A DNA stretch of 64,000 bases. Origin: Bordetella parapertussis (GTDB lineage: Bacteria; Pseudomonadota; Gammaproteobacteria; Burkholderiales; Burkholderiaceae_B). The stretch covers positions 124,001 through 188,000 of the forward strand of contig CAMDFD010000004.1 in NCBI GenBank assembly GCA_945897365.1, read 5' to 3'. Positions 55,332 through 64,000 of the stretch are shown piece by piece (position 1 is the first letter of the stretch; each line of letters starts with the position of its first letter). Both the position numbers and the translations under genes were made by a program. The notes beneath the pieces were generated by a model. That model was not told the DNA's origin. It saw nothing but the letters and a program-made list of their open reading frames with translations, and ran no database searches.

Positions 55332-57434
55332 ATGCGCCCCAACGATCCTGCCCGACTTGCCAAACTCCTCAATCCTCAATCCGTCGCCGTCATCGGCGCC
55401 TCCGACGATCCCTCACGGATTGGCGGCAGACCCATCGCCTTCATGCGCGGGCAGGGCTATCAGGGTAAGATTTTTCCCGTCAATCCAAACCGAACGACCG
55501 TGCAAGGTCTCACGGCCTACCCCAATGTCGCAGCGTTACCCGAAACGCCCGATGTCGCCATCGTGATTGTCCCGGCCTCGTCGGCACTCGAGTCAGTCAC
55601 CGCACTCGCGGAGCGCGGTTGCGCAGCGGCTATTTTATTTACTGCTGGTTTTGCTGAAATCGGTCCAGAGGGCGCACTTGAACAGCAAAAATTAGTCGAC
55701 GCCGCGCACAAGCACGGCATGCGCCTGATTGGTCCCAACTCGCTTGGTGTCATCAATCCGTGCAATCATTTTTATGGCACGTTTGCAACGGGCTGTGAGT
55801 TGGCCTTTCCCAAAGCGGGTAGCGTGGCAATCATTAGTCAATCTGGTGCGTATGGTGCCCATTTGATGGCCGTATCAACTGCCAACGATATCGGTCTATC
55901 AGCCGTGATCTTGACCGGCAACGAAGCCGATCTGACCGTCGGCGATATGCTGCAAATGGTTGTCGAGGATCCCGCCACCAAAGTCATCATGCTTTACTCC
56001 GAAGGGATCAGAGAGTCTGCGGGCTTGCTCGCGGGCCTCGAGGCCGCGCGTCGCGCAAGCAAACCCGTGTTGATGATGAAAGTCGGTCGCAGCGCCGTGG
56101 GCAGTGCAGCTGCCCAGTCACATACTGCCTCGATCGCAGGGGACGATCGTGTCACAGACGCAGTGTTGAAGGAGTTTGGCGTTGTCCGGGTGCAAACGAC
56201 CGAGCAAATGCTCGACATCGCCCGTCTCGCGACACGGGGCATTTACCCGGCCAACAATACACTCGGCGTCATTACCGTCAGCGGCGGTGCAGGGGTGATC
56301 ATCTCGGATGCAGCAGATGCCCTTGGCTTACCCATGCCTGAAATGCCTCAGGACTCCCAAGAGCGTTTACTCAAACTGCTGCCTTTTGCCGCCCCCCGCA
56401 ACCCCGTCGATGTCACGGCACAATTTCTGAATGAAATGTCGTTGATCAGCACCTTTACCAATACGCTGATCGCCGAAGGCAAGTACACCTCTATCCTTGG
56501 GTTCTTTACCTACACGGGCGGTGCAGCGAGTGTCGCACCGCGCCTGCGTGAACAACTCAAGATCGCACGCAGCAAACATCCCGACTGTATCTTTGTGTTG
56601 TCGCTGATGGCCTCTCGCGAACAGATTCGCGAATACGAAAGTGATGGCTTTATTGTGTTTGAAGACCCTTCGCGTGCCGTCGTGGCGATCGAAGCCATGG
56701 GACAGTTTGGTCGTGCCTTTGCTCAACGACCTAGTCTACCCGCACCCAAATTGACGCCCATCACTTTACCCTCTCACAATCCCTCGGAGGCGCAAGCCAA
56801 ACAACTACTCATGCATGCTGGCATCGCCTCCGCCCCCGAAGAGGTTTGCGTTGAAACCGAAGCTGCTGTGATTACTGCAAAAAAGATCGGCTTTCCTGTT
56901 GTCATGAAAATCGTCTCGCCCGACATCCTGCACAAATCAGAAATCGGCGGTGTCCTGCTCAACATCAATGATGAAGCAGGAGTGCGTGAGGGTTTTGCTC
57001 TGTTGATACAGCGTGGCAAAACCGCTGCGCCCCACGCACGACTGGATGGTGTGCTTGTCGCCAAACAACTCAATGGCGGCGTCGAATGCATCCTGGGCAT
57101 TCATCAAGACCCCGTATTCGGTCCGGTTGCGATGTTTGGGCTTGGTGGGATTTTTGTTGAAATCCTTCAAGACGTCGTGCTGCATCGCTGTCCTTTTGGA
57201 CCCGATGTCGCCGAGAAAATGATTCGCTCGATCAAAGGCGCACCTTTATTGTTAGGTGCGCGTAGACGTCCCGTGGCAGATATCAAAGCACTCGCCAAGA
57301 TGCTCTCGCAACTCTCTGCCTTTGCAGTGGCTGCAGGCCCGCGTTTGCAGTCGATCGACCTCAACCCTGTCCTCGCGATGCCGCAAGGCCAGGGTGCTTA
57401 TGCCGTTGATGCCGTGATTGAAGTAAAAGAATAA
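55332..57434 (+). CDS. Acetate--CoA ligase (ADP-forming)-type acyl-CoA synthetase
   Basis: 700 aa with the alpha and beta parts fused. Residues 8-105: CoA-binding domain (SVAVIGASDDPSRIGG); 160-300: ligase-type domain with SQSGAYGAHLMA and QSHTASIAGDD; from about 480: ATP-grasp (GFPVVMKIVSPDILHKSEIGGV). Forms or uses an acyl-CoA with ATP; a phospho-histidine is expected in the second domain. Convergent with the IlvD gene, 3 bp apart. Fits the surrounding CoA-linked catabolic genes. Confidence 0.9.
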   Translation: MRPNDPARLAKLLNPQSVAVIGASDDPSRIGGRPIAFMRGQGYQGKIFPVNPNRTTVQGLTAYPNVAALPETPDVAIVIVPASSALESVTALAERGCAAAILFTAGFAEIGPEGALEQQKLVDAAHKHGMRLIGPNSLGVINPCNHFYGTFATGCELAFPKAGSVAIISQSGAYGAHLMAVSTANDIGLSAVILTGNEADLTVGDMLQMVVEDPATKVIMLYSEGIRESAGLLAGLEAARRASKPVLMMKVGRSAVGSAAAQSHTASIAGDDRVTDAVLKEFGVVRVQTTEQMLDIARLATRGIYPANNTLGVITVSGGAGVIISDAADALGLPMPEMPQDSQERLLKLLPFAAPRNPVDVTAQFLNEMSLISTFTNTLIAEGKYTSILGFFTYTGGAASVAPRLREQLKIARSKHPDCIFVLSLMASREQIREYESDGFIVFEDPSRAVVAIEAMGQFGRAFAQRPSLPAPKLTPITLPSHNPSEAQAKQLLMHAGIASAPEEVCVETEAAVITAKKIGFPVVMKIVSPDILHKSEIGGVLLNINDEAGVREGFALLIQRGKTAAPHARLDGVLVAKQLNGGVECILGIHQDPVFGPVAMFGLGGIFVEILQDVVLHRCPFGPDVAEKMIRSIKGAPLLLGARRRPVADIKALAKMLSQLSAFAVAAGPRLQSIDLNPVLAMPQGQGAYAVDAVIEVKE

Positions 57435-57450
57435 GGCTTACTTCGCCTTA
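57432..57450. terminator. Short hairpin between convergent genes
   Basis: TAAGGC (57432-57437) and GCCTTA (57445-57450) form a perfect 6-bp stem with a 7-nt loop, spanning the stop codons of both convergent genes. No T tract follows, so it is weak as an intrinsic terminator. Confidence 0.33.
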
Positions 57451-59204
57451 GGCACTTTACCCGTCATCGGCGGCATCAAAAAGTCAAAATCGACACCTTT
57501 GTCTGCCTGGGTGACGGTCTCGAGGAACAGCTTGCGATAGCCACGCTGTGCGGTCGGGATCACGACAGGCTTGGCCGCGCGTCGCTTAGCGAGCTCTTCG
57601 TCGCTGACCAGCAACGCCAGCTCACGATTTGCAACACTCAATCGGATACGGTCACCGTTTTGCACATACGCCAAAGGTCCGCCAATCGCAGACTCCGGAG
57701 TCACGTGCAACACGATTGTGCCAAAGGCCGTGCCGCTCATGCGACCATCGGAGATCCGCACGATGTCCTTGACGCCTGCCTTGGCCAGCTTTTTAGGGAT
57801 CGGCATATAACCCGCCTCGGGCATCGTCGCCCCCTTGGGACCAATATGCTTGAGTACCAAAATATCCTCTGCGGTCACATCCAGATCCAGCAAGTCAATT
57901 CGGTTTGCCATGTCTTCGAGGTTTTCAAACACCACTGCACGACCCTCGTGTTCCATCAGTTTGGGATCTGCCGCCGACTGCTTGATAATCGCTCCGCCTG
58001 GCGCGAGATTGCCCTGCAACACCGCGATACCACCTTGTGGGTAGATGGGATTGCTCGCGGTACGCACCACGTCTTGTTTGAAACCAGGACCTGCGGCTTC
58101 GATTTCCTCACCAAGCGTGCGCCCGGTCACAGTCATCGCATCCAGGTGTAGCAACGGCTTGAGCTCACGCAACAAGGTTGCCATGCCGCCTGCATGATGG
58201 AAGTCTTCCATGTAGTGCTGACCCGAGGGCTTGAGATCCAGCAGCACGGGCGTGTCACGACCCATGCGATCAAGTGCCTTAAGATCCATTTCCAAGCCCA
58301 TCCGACCAGCAATCGCGGTCAAATGGATGATGGCATTGGTTGAGCCACCAATCGCAAGCAACACGCGCATGGCGTTCTCAAATGCTTTCTCCGTCAGGAC
58401 CTTGTCGATCGTTAAACGCTTACGTGCGATTTCGACCGCCAGCGCACCGCTGTGCTCTGCGACGCGAATGCGATCAGCTGTGACGGCCGGAGGCGATGCA
58501 CCGCCCGGAACGGTCATGCCAAGGGCCTCTGCGATACAGGCCATGGTACTGGCAGTCCCCATGACTGAACAGGTCCCCACGCTAGCCACCAGCTGACTAT
58601 TCACATCCGCGATTTCTTCGGCGTCGATTTCCTCTGCGCGGAACTTACCCCAATAACGTCGGCAATCCGTACAGGCACCGACGCGCTCACTACGATGCGA
58701 ACCGGTCAGCATCGAACCCGTGATTAACTGCACTGCGGGCAGACCTGCCGAGGCTGCACCCATCAACTGCGCAGGGACTGTTTTGTCACAGCCACCAATT
58801 AACACCACGGCATCCATCGGCTGAGCACGCAACAACTCCTCGGTGTCCATCGACATCAGGTTGCGCAAATACATACTGGTGGGATTGGAAAAGCTCTCGT
58901 GAATCGAGATCGTCGGAAAATCCATCGGCAGACCACCGGCTAGCATGATGCCGCGCTTGACGGCTTCGATCAGCTGGGGCGCATTGCCATGACAGGGGTT
59001 GTACGCGCTCCCCGTGTTGGTGATGCCAACGACGGGCCGCTCAAGTGCTGAGTCGGTATAGCCAGCACCCTTAATGAACGCTTTACGCAAAAACAAAGAA
59101 AAGCCACGGTCGCCATAGTTCGCCAGGCCTTTGGACATTCCTTCGCTACTCGCGGCGGGATTAAGCGAATGGCCTTTGTTTTCTTTGTTTTTGTCGTCTG
59201 ACAT
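57438..59204 (-). CDS. IlvD/Edd-family dehydratase
   Basis: 588 aa. Iron-sulfur cluster Cys blocks PCHGNAPQ, GGCDKTVPAQLM and GTCSVMGTASTM are intact, and the C-terminal RISDGRMSGTAFG is conserved. Dehydrates a dihydroxy acid, either in branched-chain amino-acid synthesis or in sugar-acid catabolism. The neighbouring SDR upstream on the same strand suggests a sugar-acid or hydroxy-acid pathway rather than the housekeeping ilvD. Confidence 0.9.
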   Translation of the reverse strand: MSDDKNKENKGHSLNPAASSEGMSKGLANYGDRGFSLFLRKAFIKGAGYTDSALERPVVGITNTGSAYNPCHGNAPQLIEAVKRGIMLAGGLPMDFPTISIHESFSNPTSMYLRNLMSMDTEELLRAQPMDAVVLIGGCDKTVPAQLMGAASAGLPAVQLITGSMLTGSHRSERVGACTDCRRYWGKFRAEEIDAEEIADVNSQLVASVGTCSVMGTASTMACIAEALGMTVPGGASPPAVTADRIRVAEHSGALAVEIARKRLTIDKVLTEKAFENAMRVLLAIGGSTNAIIHLTAIAGRMGLEMDLKALDRMGRDTPVLLDLKPSGQHYMEDFHHAGGMATLLRELKPLLHLDAMTVTGRTLGEEIEAAGPGFKQDVVRTASNPIYPQGGIAVLQGNLAPGGAIIKQSAADPKLMEHEGRAVVFENLEDMANRIDLLDLDVTAEDILVLKHIGPKGATMPEAGYMPIPKKLAKAGVKDIVRISDGRMSGTAFGTIVLHVTPESAIGGPLAYVQNGDRIRLSVANRELALLVSDEELAKRRAAKPVVIPTAQRGYRKLFLETVTQADKGVDFDFLMPPMTGKVPKAK

Positions 59205-59283
59205 GGATCACACCTGAAATGAAATGGATGAAATGATTAAATCAAAATAACTGTATTCAATTGACAGCACGAAGTGAGTTAAA

Positions 59284-60063
59284 TCAAAGTGTACCGGGAT
59301 AAATACCGCCATCCAGCACAAGGTTTTGACCCGTCATAAAACCGGAACTCGCGCTACACAAAAACGCACAGGCTTGGCCAAACTCAGCCGTCGTGCCAAA
59401 GCGCTTAGCAGGAACCACCGCCATACGTGCTGTCAAAATCTCATCGACCGTCTGACCACTATCTTTGGCGCGTGCTGCCGCAGTTTGCAAAATACGATCC
59501 GTCGCAAAAGGACCTGGCAAGAGATTATTAATCGTCACATTATGCGAAATAATCTGACGCGCTAGGCCCGCCACAAAACCAGTCAACCCTGCGCGTGCAC
59601 CGTTTGACATGCCCAAGCTTTCGATCGGATGCTTGACCGAGGCCGAGGTGATGTTAACGATGCGACCAAACTTGCGCGCGATCATCTTGTCGACCGTCGC
59701 ACGAATCAGCTCGATCGGGGTCAACATATTGGCGTCCACCGCGGCGATCCAGTCCTCACGGCTCCAGTCACGAAAATCGCCAGGCTTAGGTCCGCCAGCA
59801 TTGGTCACGAGAATGTCGGGGTCTGGGCAGATCGCCAACACTTTGGCGCGTCCCTCGGGCGTTGTGATATCGGTGGCAACGGTTGTTACCTTGACGCCCG
59901 TCTCGGAGCGAATCGCCGCAGCCGCAGCCTCAAGCGCCTCTTGACCTCTCGCGAGCATCACCAGCTCGACGCCCTCGCGCGCGAGTTGTTGAGCACAGCC
60001 CAAACCCAAACCCTTGCTTGATGCACATACGATTGCACGACGACCACGAATGCCTAAGTCCAT
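59284..60063 (-). CDS. Short-chain dehydrogenase-like protein lacking the canonical YxxxK
   Basis: 259 aa. Rossmann motif CASSKGLGLG at 13-22 and NAGG at 88-91 are good, and NITSAS at 137-142 supplies the Ser. Where YxxxK is expected the helix reads GMSNGARAGL (151-160), so Met replaces Tyr and Ala replaces Lys. A group of SDR proteins shares this SNGARAGL form; their catalysis is not well described. Same strand and upstream of the dehydratase, so probably one pathway. Confidence 0.82.
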   Translation of the reverse strand: MDLGIRGRRAIVCASSKGLGLGCAQQLAREGVELVMLARGQEALEAAAAAIRSETGVKVTTVATDITTPEGRAKVLAICPDPDILVTNAGGPKPGDFRDWSREDWIAAVDANMLTPIELIRATVDKMIARKFGRIVNITSASVKHPIESLGMSNGARAGLTGFVAGLARQIISHNVTINNLLPGPFATDRILQTAAARAKDSGQTVDEILTARMAVVPAKRFGTTAEFGQACAFLCSASSGFMTGQNLVLDGGIYPGTL

Positions 60064-60170
60064 GTTTTTTCTCCTAAGTTTTTATTGTATTTGGTTGATA
60101 CAGCAGCTTAATTCAAAAGAGGTGCGCGAGTTTGGCCATCGTGCTCATGATTGCAAGAATGAATGTACAT

Positions 60171-60205
60171 AAAAACGGCGATACAACCCTGAAGTTGAAC
60201 CGCCG
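60171..60205 (-). terminator. Rho-independent terminator after ssb
   Basis: On the minus strand CGGCG (60205-60201) pairs with CGCCG (60180-60176), an inner CAAC/GTTG extends the stem past a mismatch, and TTTTT (60175-60171) follows. It lies 45 bp after the ssb stop. Confidence 0.6.
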
Positions 60206-60250
60206 AATCCGAACTATCTATCACCCTAAAACAAGAACTAACAATACCCA

Positions 60251-60733
60251 TTAAAAAGGAATGTCGTCATCCATATCAGTCAGATTAGCGCCACTCGCCG
60301 CTGGAGCCGCTGGGCGCTGCGCCTGAGCTGCGCGGGCTGCTGGACGAGGCGCACTTTCGCCACCACCGCCACCGCCCATTGCGCCACCGTCGCCAACATC
60401 ACGACCGCCGAGCATTTGCATCTGATCTGCCACAACCTCAGTCGTGTATTGATCGACGCCTTCTTTGTTCTGCCATTTGCGAGTTTTCAGACGGCCCTCG
60501 ATGTACATAGGGCGGCCTTTTTTCATGTACTCACCAACGACCTCGGCCAGACGGTTGTAAAACACCACGCGGTGCCATTCCGTTTCTTCGCGGCGCTCAC
60601 CCGTCGCTTTATCTTTCCAGCTGCTGGTGGTTGCAACCGACACGTTACAAATGGCGCCGCCGTCTGGGCTATAGCGGACTTCTGGGTCACGCCCAAGGTT
60701 GCCAACGAGTATTACTTTATTGACCGATGCCAT
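60251..60733 (-). CDS. ssb: Single-stranded DNA-binding protein
   Basis: 160 aa. OB-fold about 1-105 ([20 protein letters not shown]), a Gly/Ala/Pro-rich linker (118-150) and the acidic tail DMDDDIPF that recruits repair and replication proteins. Coats ssDNA. No uvrA gene is adjacent, as is often seen elsewhere. Confidence 0.95.
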   Translation of the reverse strand: MASVNKVILVGNLGRDPEVRYSPDGGAICNVSVATTSSWKDKATGERREETEWHRVVFYNRLAEVVGEYMKKGRPMYIEGRLKTRKWQNKEGVDQYTTEVVADQMQMLGGRDVGDGGAMGGGGGGESAPRPAARAAQAQRPAAPAASGANLTDMDDDIPF

Positions 60734-60853
60734 GCCGATCTCCGTTTTAAAAAATGTATTAATTCATTCATGCCCGGTGGGGCTCGTTCCAGACGTCATC
60801 ATCGCCTAACTGATCATTCAGCGCTAGACGCAAAACTACGCATTTCAGACAGT

Positions 60854-61789
60854 TTACGGCACGTTTTGATAGGCATGCCAGTCTGCGGCGGCAAACCATT
60901 GTCTTAAAAAGTCCAAAAATGTCCGCACGCGGACAGGCAGATTTTTTCGGCTGGGGAAAACTACATAAATATCAACCCCTACGGGGCGAAACTGCGGCAA
61001 AACACTGACCAAACGGCCCTCTTGGAGATCCTGCATCACCATATAAGTAGGGTGCATGGAAATCCCGTGGCCAAGCAGGGCGGCATGGCGTAACGGTTCG
61101 CCATAATTAGCCCGGATCGACCCATGCACGCGCACCGCCGTTTTTCCGATCGTCTCTTTTCCTTGTGCTTCGCCCATAAACGTCCAGATATTCGTGGGAG
61201 ACTTCAAGGCATGCACCATGCATTCATGTTTGGCTAAATCCGCGATCGTTTGCGGCATCCCACGGCGGTTTAGATAATCAGGCGAAGCAACCAGCAGCTG
61301 TGGCACCACCGCAAGGCGCTGCGCCACCTGCGAGGTGTCCTTAAGGGAGGTCGCGATCCGCACCGACATATCGAGCCCTTCGGTAACGAGGTCAGTGCGT
61401 CCATCGTCCAGATAAAGAACCACCTGGATGTCGGGGTGCGCTGAGGAAAATGCCGTGATGATCGGGACTAAATGAAACGCACCGAACGAAGGTGGTGCCC
61501 CGAGCCTGAGCATGCCCTTGGGCTCTTTGACGGACTGGCGGACCGCAGCGTCGATGTTGTCAACCCGGTCAAGCAGCTCACGGCCGTTCTCAAGCAAGGA
61601 TAGTCCGGACTCGGTCAGGCTCACGCTTTTGGTTGTTCGGGTCAGAAGCTGGACACCCAAGGACTGTTCGAGCCAGGCGATATGCTTGGTCACGTTGCCT
61701 TTGGCCATGCCGAGGCGCTGGGCTGCGCCCGAAAAGCTCAGGCCCTGTGCCACCTCGATAAAAACCTCGATCGCTCTGAGTTTGTCCAT
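60854..61789 (-). CDS. LysR-family transcriptional regulator
   Basis: 311 aa. N-terminal winged helix-turn-helix (LSFSGAAQRLGMAKGNVTKHIAWLEQSLG, about 16-44, split) and a LysR substrate domain of the CrgA type. Divergent from the dioxygenase gene with a 125-bp gap, so it likely controls that operon; coinducer unknown. Confidence 0.9.
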   Translation of the reverse strand: MDKLRAIEVFIEVAQGLSFSGAAQRLGMAKGNVTKHIAWLEQSLGVQLLTRTTKSVSLTESGLSLLENGRELLDRVDNIDAAVRQSVKEPKGMLRLGAPPSFGAFHLVPIITAFSSAHPDIQVVLYLDDGRTDLVTEGLDMSVRIATSLKDTSQVAQRLAVVPQLLVASPDYLNRRGMPQTIADLAKHECMVHALKSPTNIWTFMGEAQGKETIGKTAVRVHGSIRANYGEPLRHAALLGHGISMHPTYMVMQDLQEGRLVSVLPQFRPVGVDIYVVFPSRKNLPVRVRTFLDFLRQWFAAADWHAYQNVP

Positions 61790-61914
61790 AATGACTAAGA
61801 TTGTACGATGATTGTTTCCATTTTGAGAACACTCATTTCACAATTCAACGCTATTACGCGCAGCGCTAAACCGCTAGACTCACATAAGTTAAAAACATAA
61901 AGTGGGGAGCTCTC

Positions 61915-62790
61915 ATGCAAGTGACACCTAGTGGACAGGGCCTCGGCGCGCGAGTTGAGGGGTTTGATATTTCCCAGCCCCTTTCGCACGAACATTACAA
62001 AGAAATCGAAGGCCTTTTAGGTCAATACGGTGTTTTGTGTTTCAAAAAGCAGAACCTGACAGGCCAACAACTCAAAGAATTCAGCAGCAAGTTTGGCACC
62101 CTAGAAGTCAACGTCGCCAATATGTATCAGGAACCCGGTCATCCCGAGGTGATGATTCTGTCCAATAAAAAAGTCGACGGTAAGCCGATCGGACTCGGAG
62201 ATGCGGGACAAGACTGGCACACGGATATGTCCTATAGCAAGATGATCGCCTTTACCAATGTGTTGTATGGCCTTGAAATCCCGCATCGCGATGGTCAGCC
62301 GCTAGGCGGTACTGAATTTTCAAATATGCGCGCGGCCTATCTCGCCCTGCCCGAAGAGCTCAAGAAAAAGCTTGATGGCATGACGGTGCTGCATGATTTC
62401 AATAAGTTCTGGGAAAATATGCGCAAGCAACCAGGCTGCACCCGTCCGCCCTTAACGGAGGCGCAACTCAAAGCCAAACCGCCTGTTTCGCACCCACTCT
62501 TTTTGACGCATCCGATTACGGGCGAAAAGATTTTGTATGCCAACCCGGGTTATTCGATCCAGATTAATGAGTTGCCAAAACAAGAGAGCGACGAGATTCT
62601 GGCGTTTTTATTCGCGCACCAGTTGCAACCACAGTTTCGATATCAGCACCGCTGGACGGCGGGGGACGTGCTGATGTGGGACAACATGGGCACGATCCAC
62701 AATGCTGTTGCCGATTATGGTCCTGATGAGTACCGCTTTATCAAGCGTTGCCAAGTCATGGCGGATCGGTATTTTCCCTTAGCGGCGTAG
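61915..62790 (+). CDS. TauD/TfdA-family Fe(II)/2-oxoglutarate dioxygenase
   Basis: 291 aa. The metal triad is present: H102 and D104 in WHTDMSY, distal H262 in TIHNAVADY, with R274/R278 placed for 2-oxoglutarate. Hydroxylates a sulfonate, carboxylic or aromatic compound, often to cleave it. Followed by a Bug-type binding protein gene, so import and oxidation of the same compound are likely linked. Confidence 0.9.
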   Translation: MQVTPSGQGLGARVEGFDISQPLSHEHYKEIEGLLGQYGVLCFKKQNLTGQQLKEFSSKFGTLEVNVANMYQEPGHPEVMILSNKKVDGKPIGLGDAGQDWHTDMSYSKMIAFTNVLYGLEIPHRDGQPLGGTEFSNMRAAYLALPEELKKKLDGMTVLHDFNKFWENMRKQPGCTRPPLTEAQLKAKPPVSHPLFLTHPITGEKILYANPGYSIQINELPKQESDEILAFLFAHQLQPQFRYQHRWTAGDVLMWDNMGTIHNAVADYGPDEYRFIKRCQVMADRYFPLAA

Positions 62791-62846
62791 CGCGACGGGT
62801 GAGCGGACTGTTAAGCTCATCTCACTATTTCATATCAGGAAGACAA

Positions 62847-63824
62847 ATGAAAAAATTAATCCTTGGCGCCTGCCTAGCACTGACCACAGCATTGCCTCTG
62901 ACAAGCGCGGCGCAGAGCACCACCTATCCCAATCAAACCGTCAAAATGCTGATCGGGTTTGCCGCAGGCGGCCCTACCGACGTAATCGGCCGCCTTTTGG
63001 CCCAACACATGACGACGGATCTGGGCCAGTCGGTTGTGGTGGAAAACCGCACAGGTGCCAACTCCCTGATCGCCACGCGCGAAGTCGCCAAGGCCAAGCC
63101 TGACGGGTATACCGTGTTGTTCGCTTCACTCTCGCACAACGTCAACAAACTCTTGTTGGGTGACAAGTCTGATTACGATCCACTCAAAAGCTTTGCGCCT
63201 ATTTCATTAGTCGCCAACTTGCCCTTGGTTATCGTGACTGCGTATGACTCACCATACAAAAACCTCAAAGACTTGCTCGACAAAGCTAAAAGCGCGCCAG
63301 AGGCCATCAGCTACGGCTCTGCTGGCAATGGTGGCTCGGCTCACCTCGCAGGGGCAATGATGGGCACCATGGCAAATGTCAAAATGACCCATGTTCCGTT
63401 TCGTGGCAATGCTCCTGCATTGACCGAGGTGATGTCAGGCCGCGTATCCTTCATGTTTTACCCAATGGTCGGCATCGCAGGTCATGTTGAAAGCAAGCGG
63501 ATCCGTGTTTTAGCGGTCGGCTCCTCACAGCCCATGCCTGAGTTCCCAGGCGTGCCCACCATGAACGCCTCTGGCTTTCCAGGCTTTGAACAAACAGCGC
63601 CTTGGATCGGCATGTTGGCGCCAGCCGGCACCCCACAACCCATTGTGGACAAGCTGAACGCATCAATCAAAAAAGCCATGGCCAACCCAGAAGTCATCAA
63701 GCGCATGAAAGACCTGGGAGCGCAACCCGTCGGTGACACCCCCGCCGAGTTCCGCCAATTTCTGGTCAAGGACATTGAGCGTTGGGATCGTGTGATCAAG
63801 GCTTCTGGTATCAAAGCTGATTAA
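62847..63824 (+). CDS. Bug/TctC-family periplasmic solute-binding protein
   Basis: 325 aa from ATG 62847; the open frame upstream runs into the dioxygenase gene. Signal peptide residues 1-22 (MKKLILGACLALTTALPLTS). The TctC core YPNQTVKMLIGFAAGGPTDVIGR and the PAGTPQPIVDKLNA region are typical. Binds an organic acid in the periplasm, as part of a tripartite tricarboxylate transporter or a stand-alone binder. Confidence 0.93.
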   Translation: MKKLILGACLALTTALPLTSAAQSTTYPNQTVKMLIGFAAGGPTDVIGRLLAQHMTTDLGQSVVVENRTGANSLIATREVAKAKPDGYTVLFASLSHNVNKLLLGDKSDYDPLKSFAPISLVANLPLVIVTAYDSPYKNLKDLLDKAKSAPEAISYGSAGNGGSAHLAGAMMGTMANVKMTHVPFRGNAPALTEVMSGRVSFMFYPMVGIAGHVESKRIRVLAVGSSQPMPEFPGVPTMNASGFPGFEQTAPWIGMLAPAGTPQPIVDKLNASIKKAMANPEVIKRMKDLGAQPVGDTPAEFRQFLVKDIERWDRVIKASGIKAD

Positions 63825-63835
63825 ATGGTGATCAA

Positions 63836-63859
63836 CTCCGCACAGCCGCCTGTGCGGAG
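63836..63859. terminator. Perfect hairpin between convergent genes
   Basis: CTCCGCACAG (63836-63845) and CTGTGCGGAG (63850-63859) form a 10-bp perfect stem with a CCGC loop, 12 bp after the Bug gene and 5 bp before the convergent MFS gene's stop. A probable bidirectional terminator, though T tracts on both sides are short. Confidence 0.65.
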
Positions 63860-63863
63860 CTAT

Positions 63864-64000
63864 TTAGTGCTTCTGTCCCAGCGGCTTTAAACCCCAAGTC
63901 ACCATAAGCCATAAAGCCGCGAGTCCACAGGACGCCCAAAAAACGCTGCTCGTGCCGCCCAAAACGGCGAGCGAGCCGCCCAACATCCCGCCTAAAAACA
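63864..64000 (-). CDS. MFS transporter, C-terminal end (partial)
   Basis: The last 45 codons of a minus-strand gene that continues beyond the window. FLGGMLGGSLAVLGG, then SSVFWASCGLAALWLMV and a short basic end GLKPLGQKH fit helices 11-12 of a major facilitator protein; the stop TAA is at 63864-63866. Substrate unknown. Confidence 0.7.
   Translation of the reverse strand, partial: FLGGMLGGSLAVLGGTSSVFWASCGLAALWLMVTWGLKPLGQKH

Overview
The window reads as a chromosomal segment of a betaproteobacterium, most likely Burkholderiales and probably Alcaligenaceae-like. Reasons: birA is fused operationally to coaX and followed by waaA/waaC; the order fmdB, DUF502, aspS, EEP phosphatase is of a Bordetella type; there is a Bug/TctC-type binding protein and many CoA-linked catabolic genes with GntR, IclR and LysR regulators. 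The genus cannot be fixed from the sequence alone. No rRNA, tRNA, CRISPR array, complete insertion sequence or origin was found. No stretch longer than about 300 bases lacks a gene; the largest gaps (about 290 bp at 23737-24027 and 224 bp at 39413-39636) are discussed as features.

Layout. (1) 1-2.9 kb: a minus-strand MlaE/F/D-type lipid ABC transporter operon. (2) 3-9.5 kb: birA-coaX, LPS core genes waaC-waaA, a decayed toxin-antitoxin pair, rfbD and an enoyl-CoA hydratase. (3) 9.6-42 kb: a large surface-polysaccharide region with a WaaL-like ligase, Wzm/Wzt ABC exporter, rfbB/rfbC/rfbA (dTDP-L-rhamnose), gmd/rmd (GDP-D-rhamnose), ugd/uxs (UDP-glucuronate, UDP-xylose), a FlaA1/WbpM-type dehydratase, an initiating phosphoglycosyltransferase fused to a GT2 domain, and many glycosyltransferases. 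Metabolic genes (TauE/SafE, a caiB-gntR-echA operon, MFS and EamA transporters) are interspersed. Several genes here are visibly AT-rich (about 13.3-14.5 kb and 18.7-20.1 kb), which suggests transfer. (4) 42-48.6 kb: a coiled-coil protein, cardiolipin synthase, a BrnT-type toxin-antitoxin locus with an in-frame amber codon, and EEP-aspS-DUF502-fmdB. (5) 48.7-64 kb: catabolic and housekeeping genes: amidase, GMC oxidoreductase, fRMsr, IclR, a HepT-like remnant, HI0933-type flavoprotein, RidA, ADP-forming acyl-CoA synthetase, IlvD/Edd dehydratase, divergent SDR, ssb, LysR, TauD-type dioxygenase, Bug-type binding protein and the 3' end of an MFS gene.

How the genes work together. The polysaccharide genes describe an ABC-exporter-dependent O-chain: nucleotide sugars are made (L-Rha, D-Rha, a 4-keto-derived amino sugar, GlcA/Xyl), a monotopic phosphoglycosyltransferase starts the chain on undecaprenyl phosphate, GT2 and GT4 enzymes extend it, Wzm/Wzt export it, and the WaaL-like protein may ligate it to the WaaC/WaaA-built core. 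No clear Wzx flippase is present, which agrees with this reading.

Most unusual items: a GT2-radical SAM fusion protein (37523-39412) beside a GtrB-like transferase and a membrane protein whose frame continues past a TAG stop; a BrnT toxin gene whose only lesion is also a TAG; a 15-bp palindrome overlapping the -10 box of that toxin-antitoxin operon; a GT2-phosphoglycosyltransferase fusion; and two short-chain dehydrogenases lacking the canonical YxxxK.
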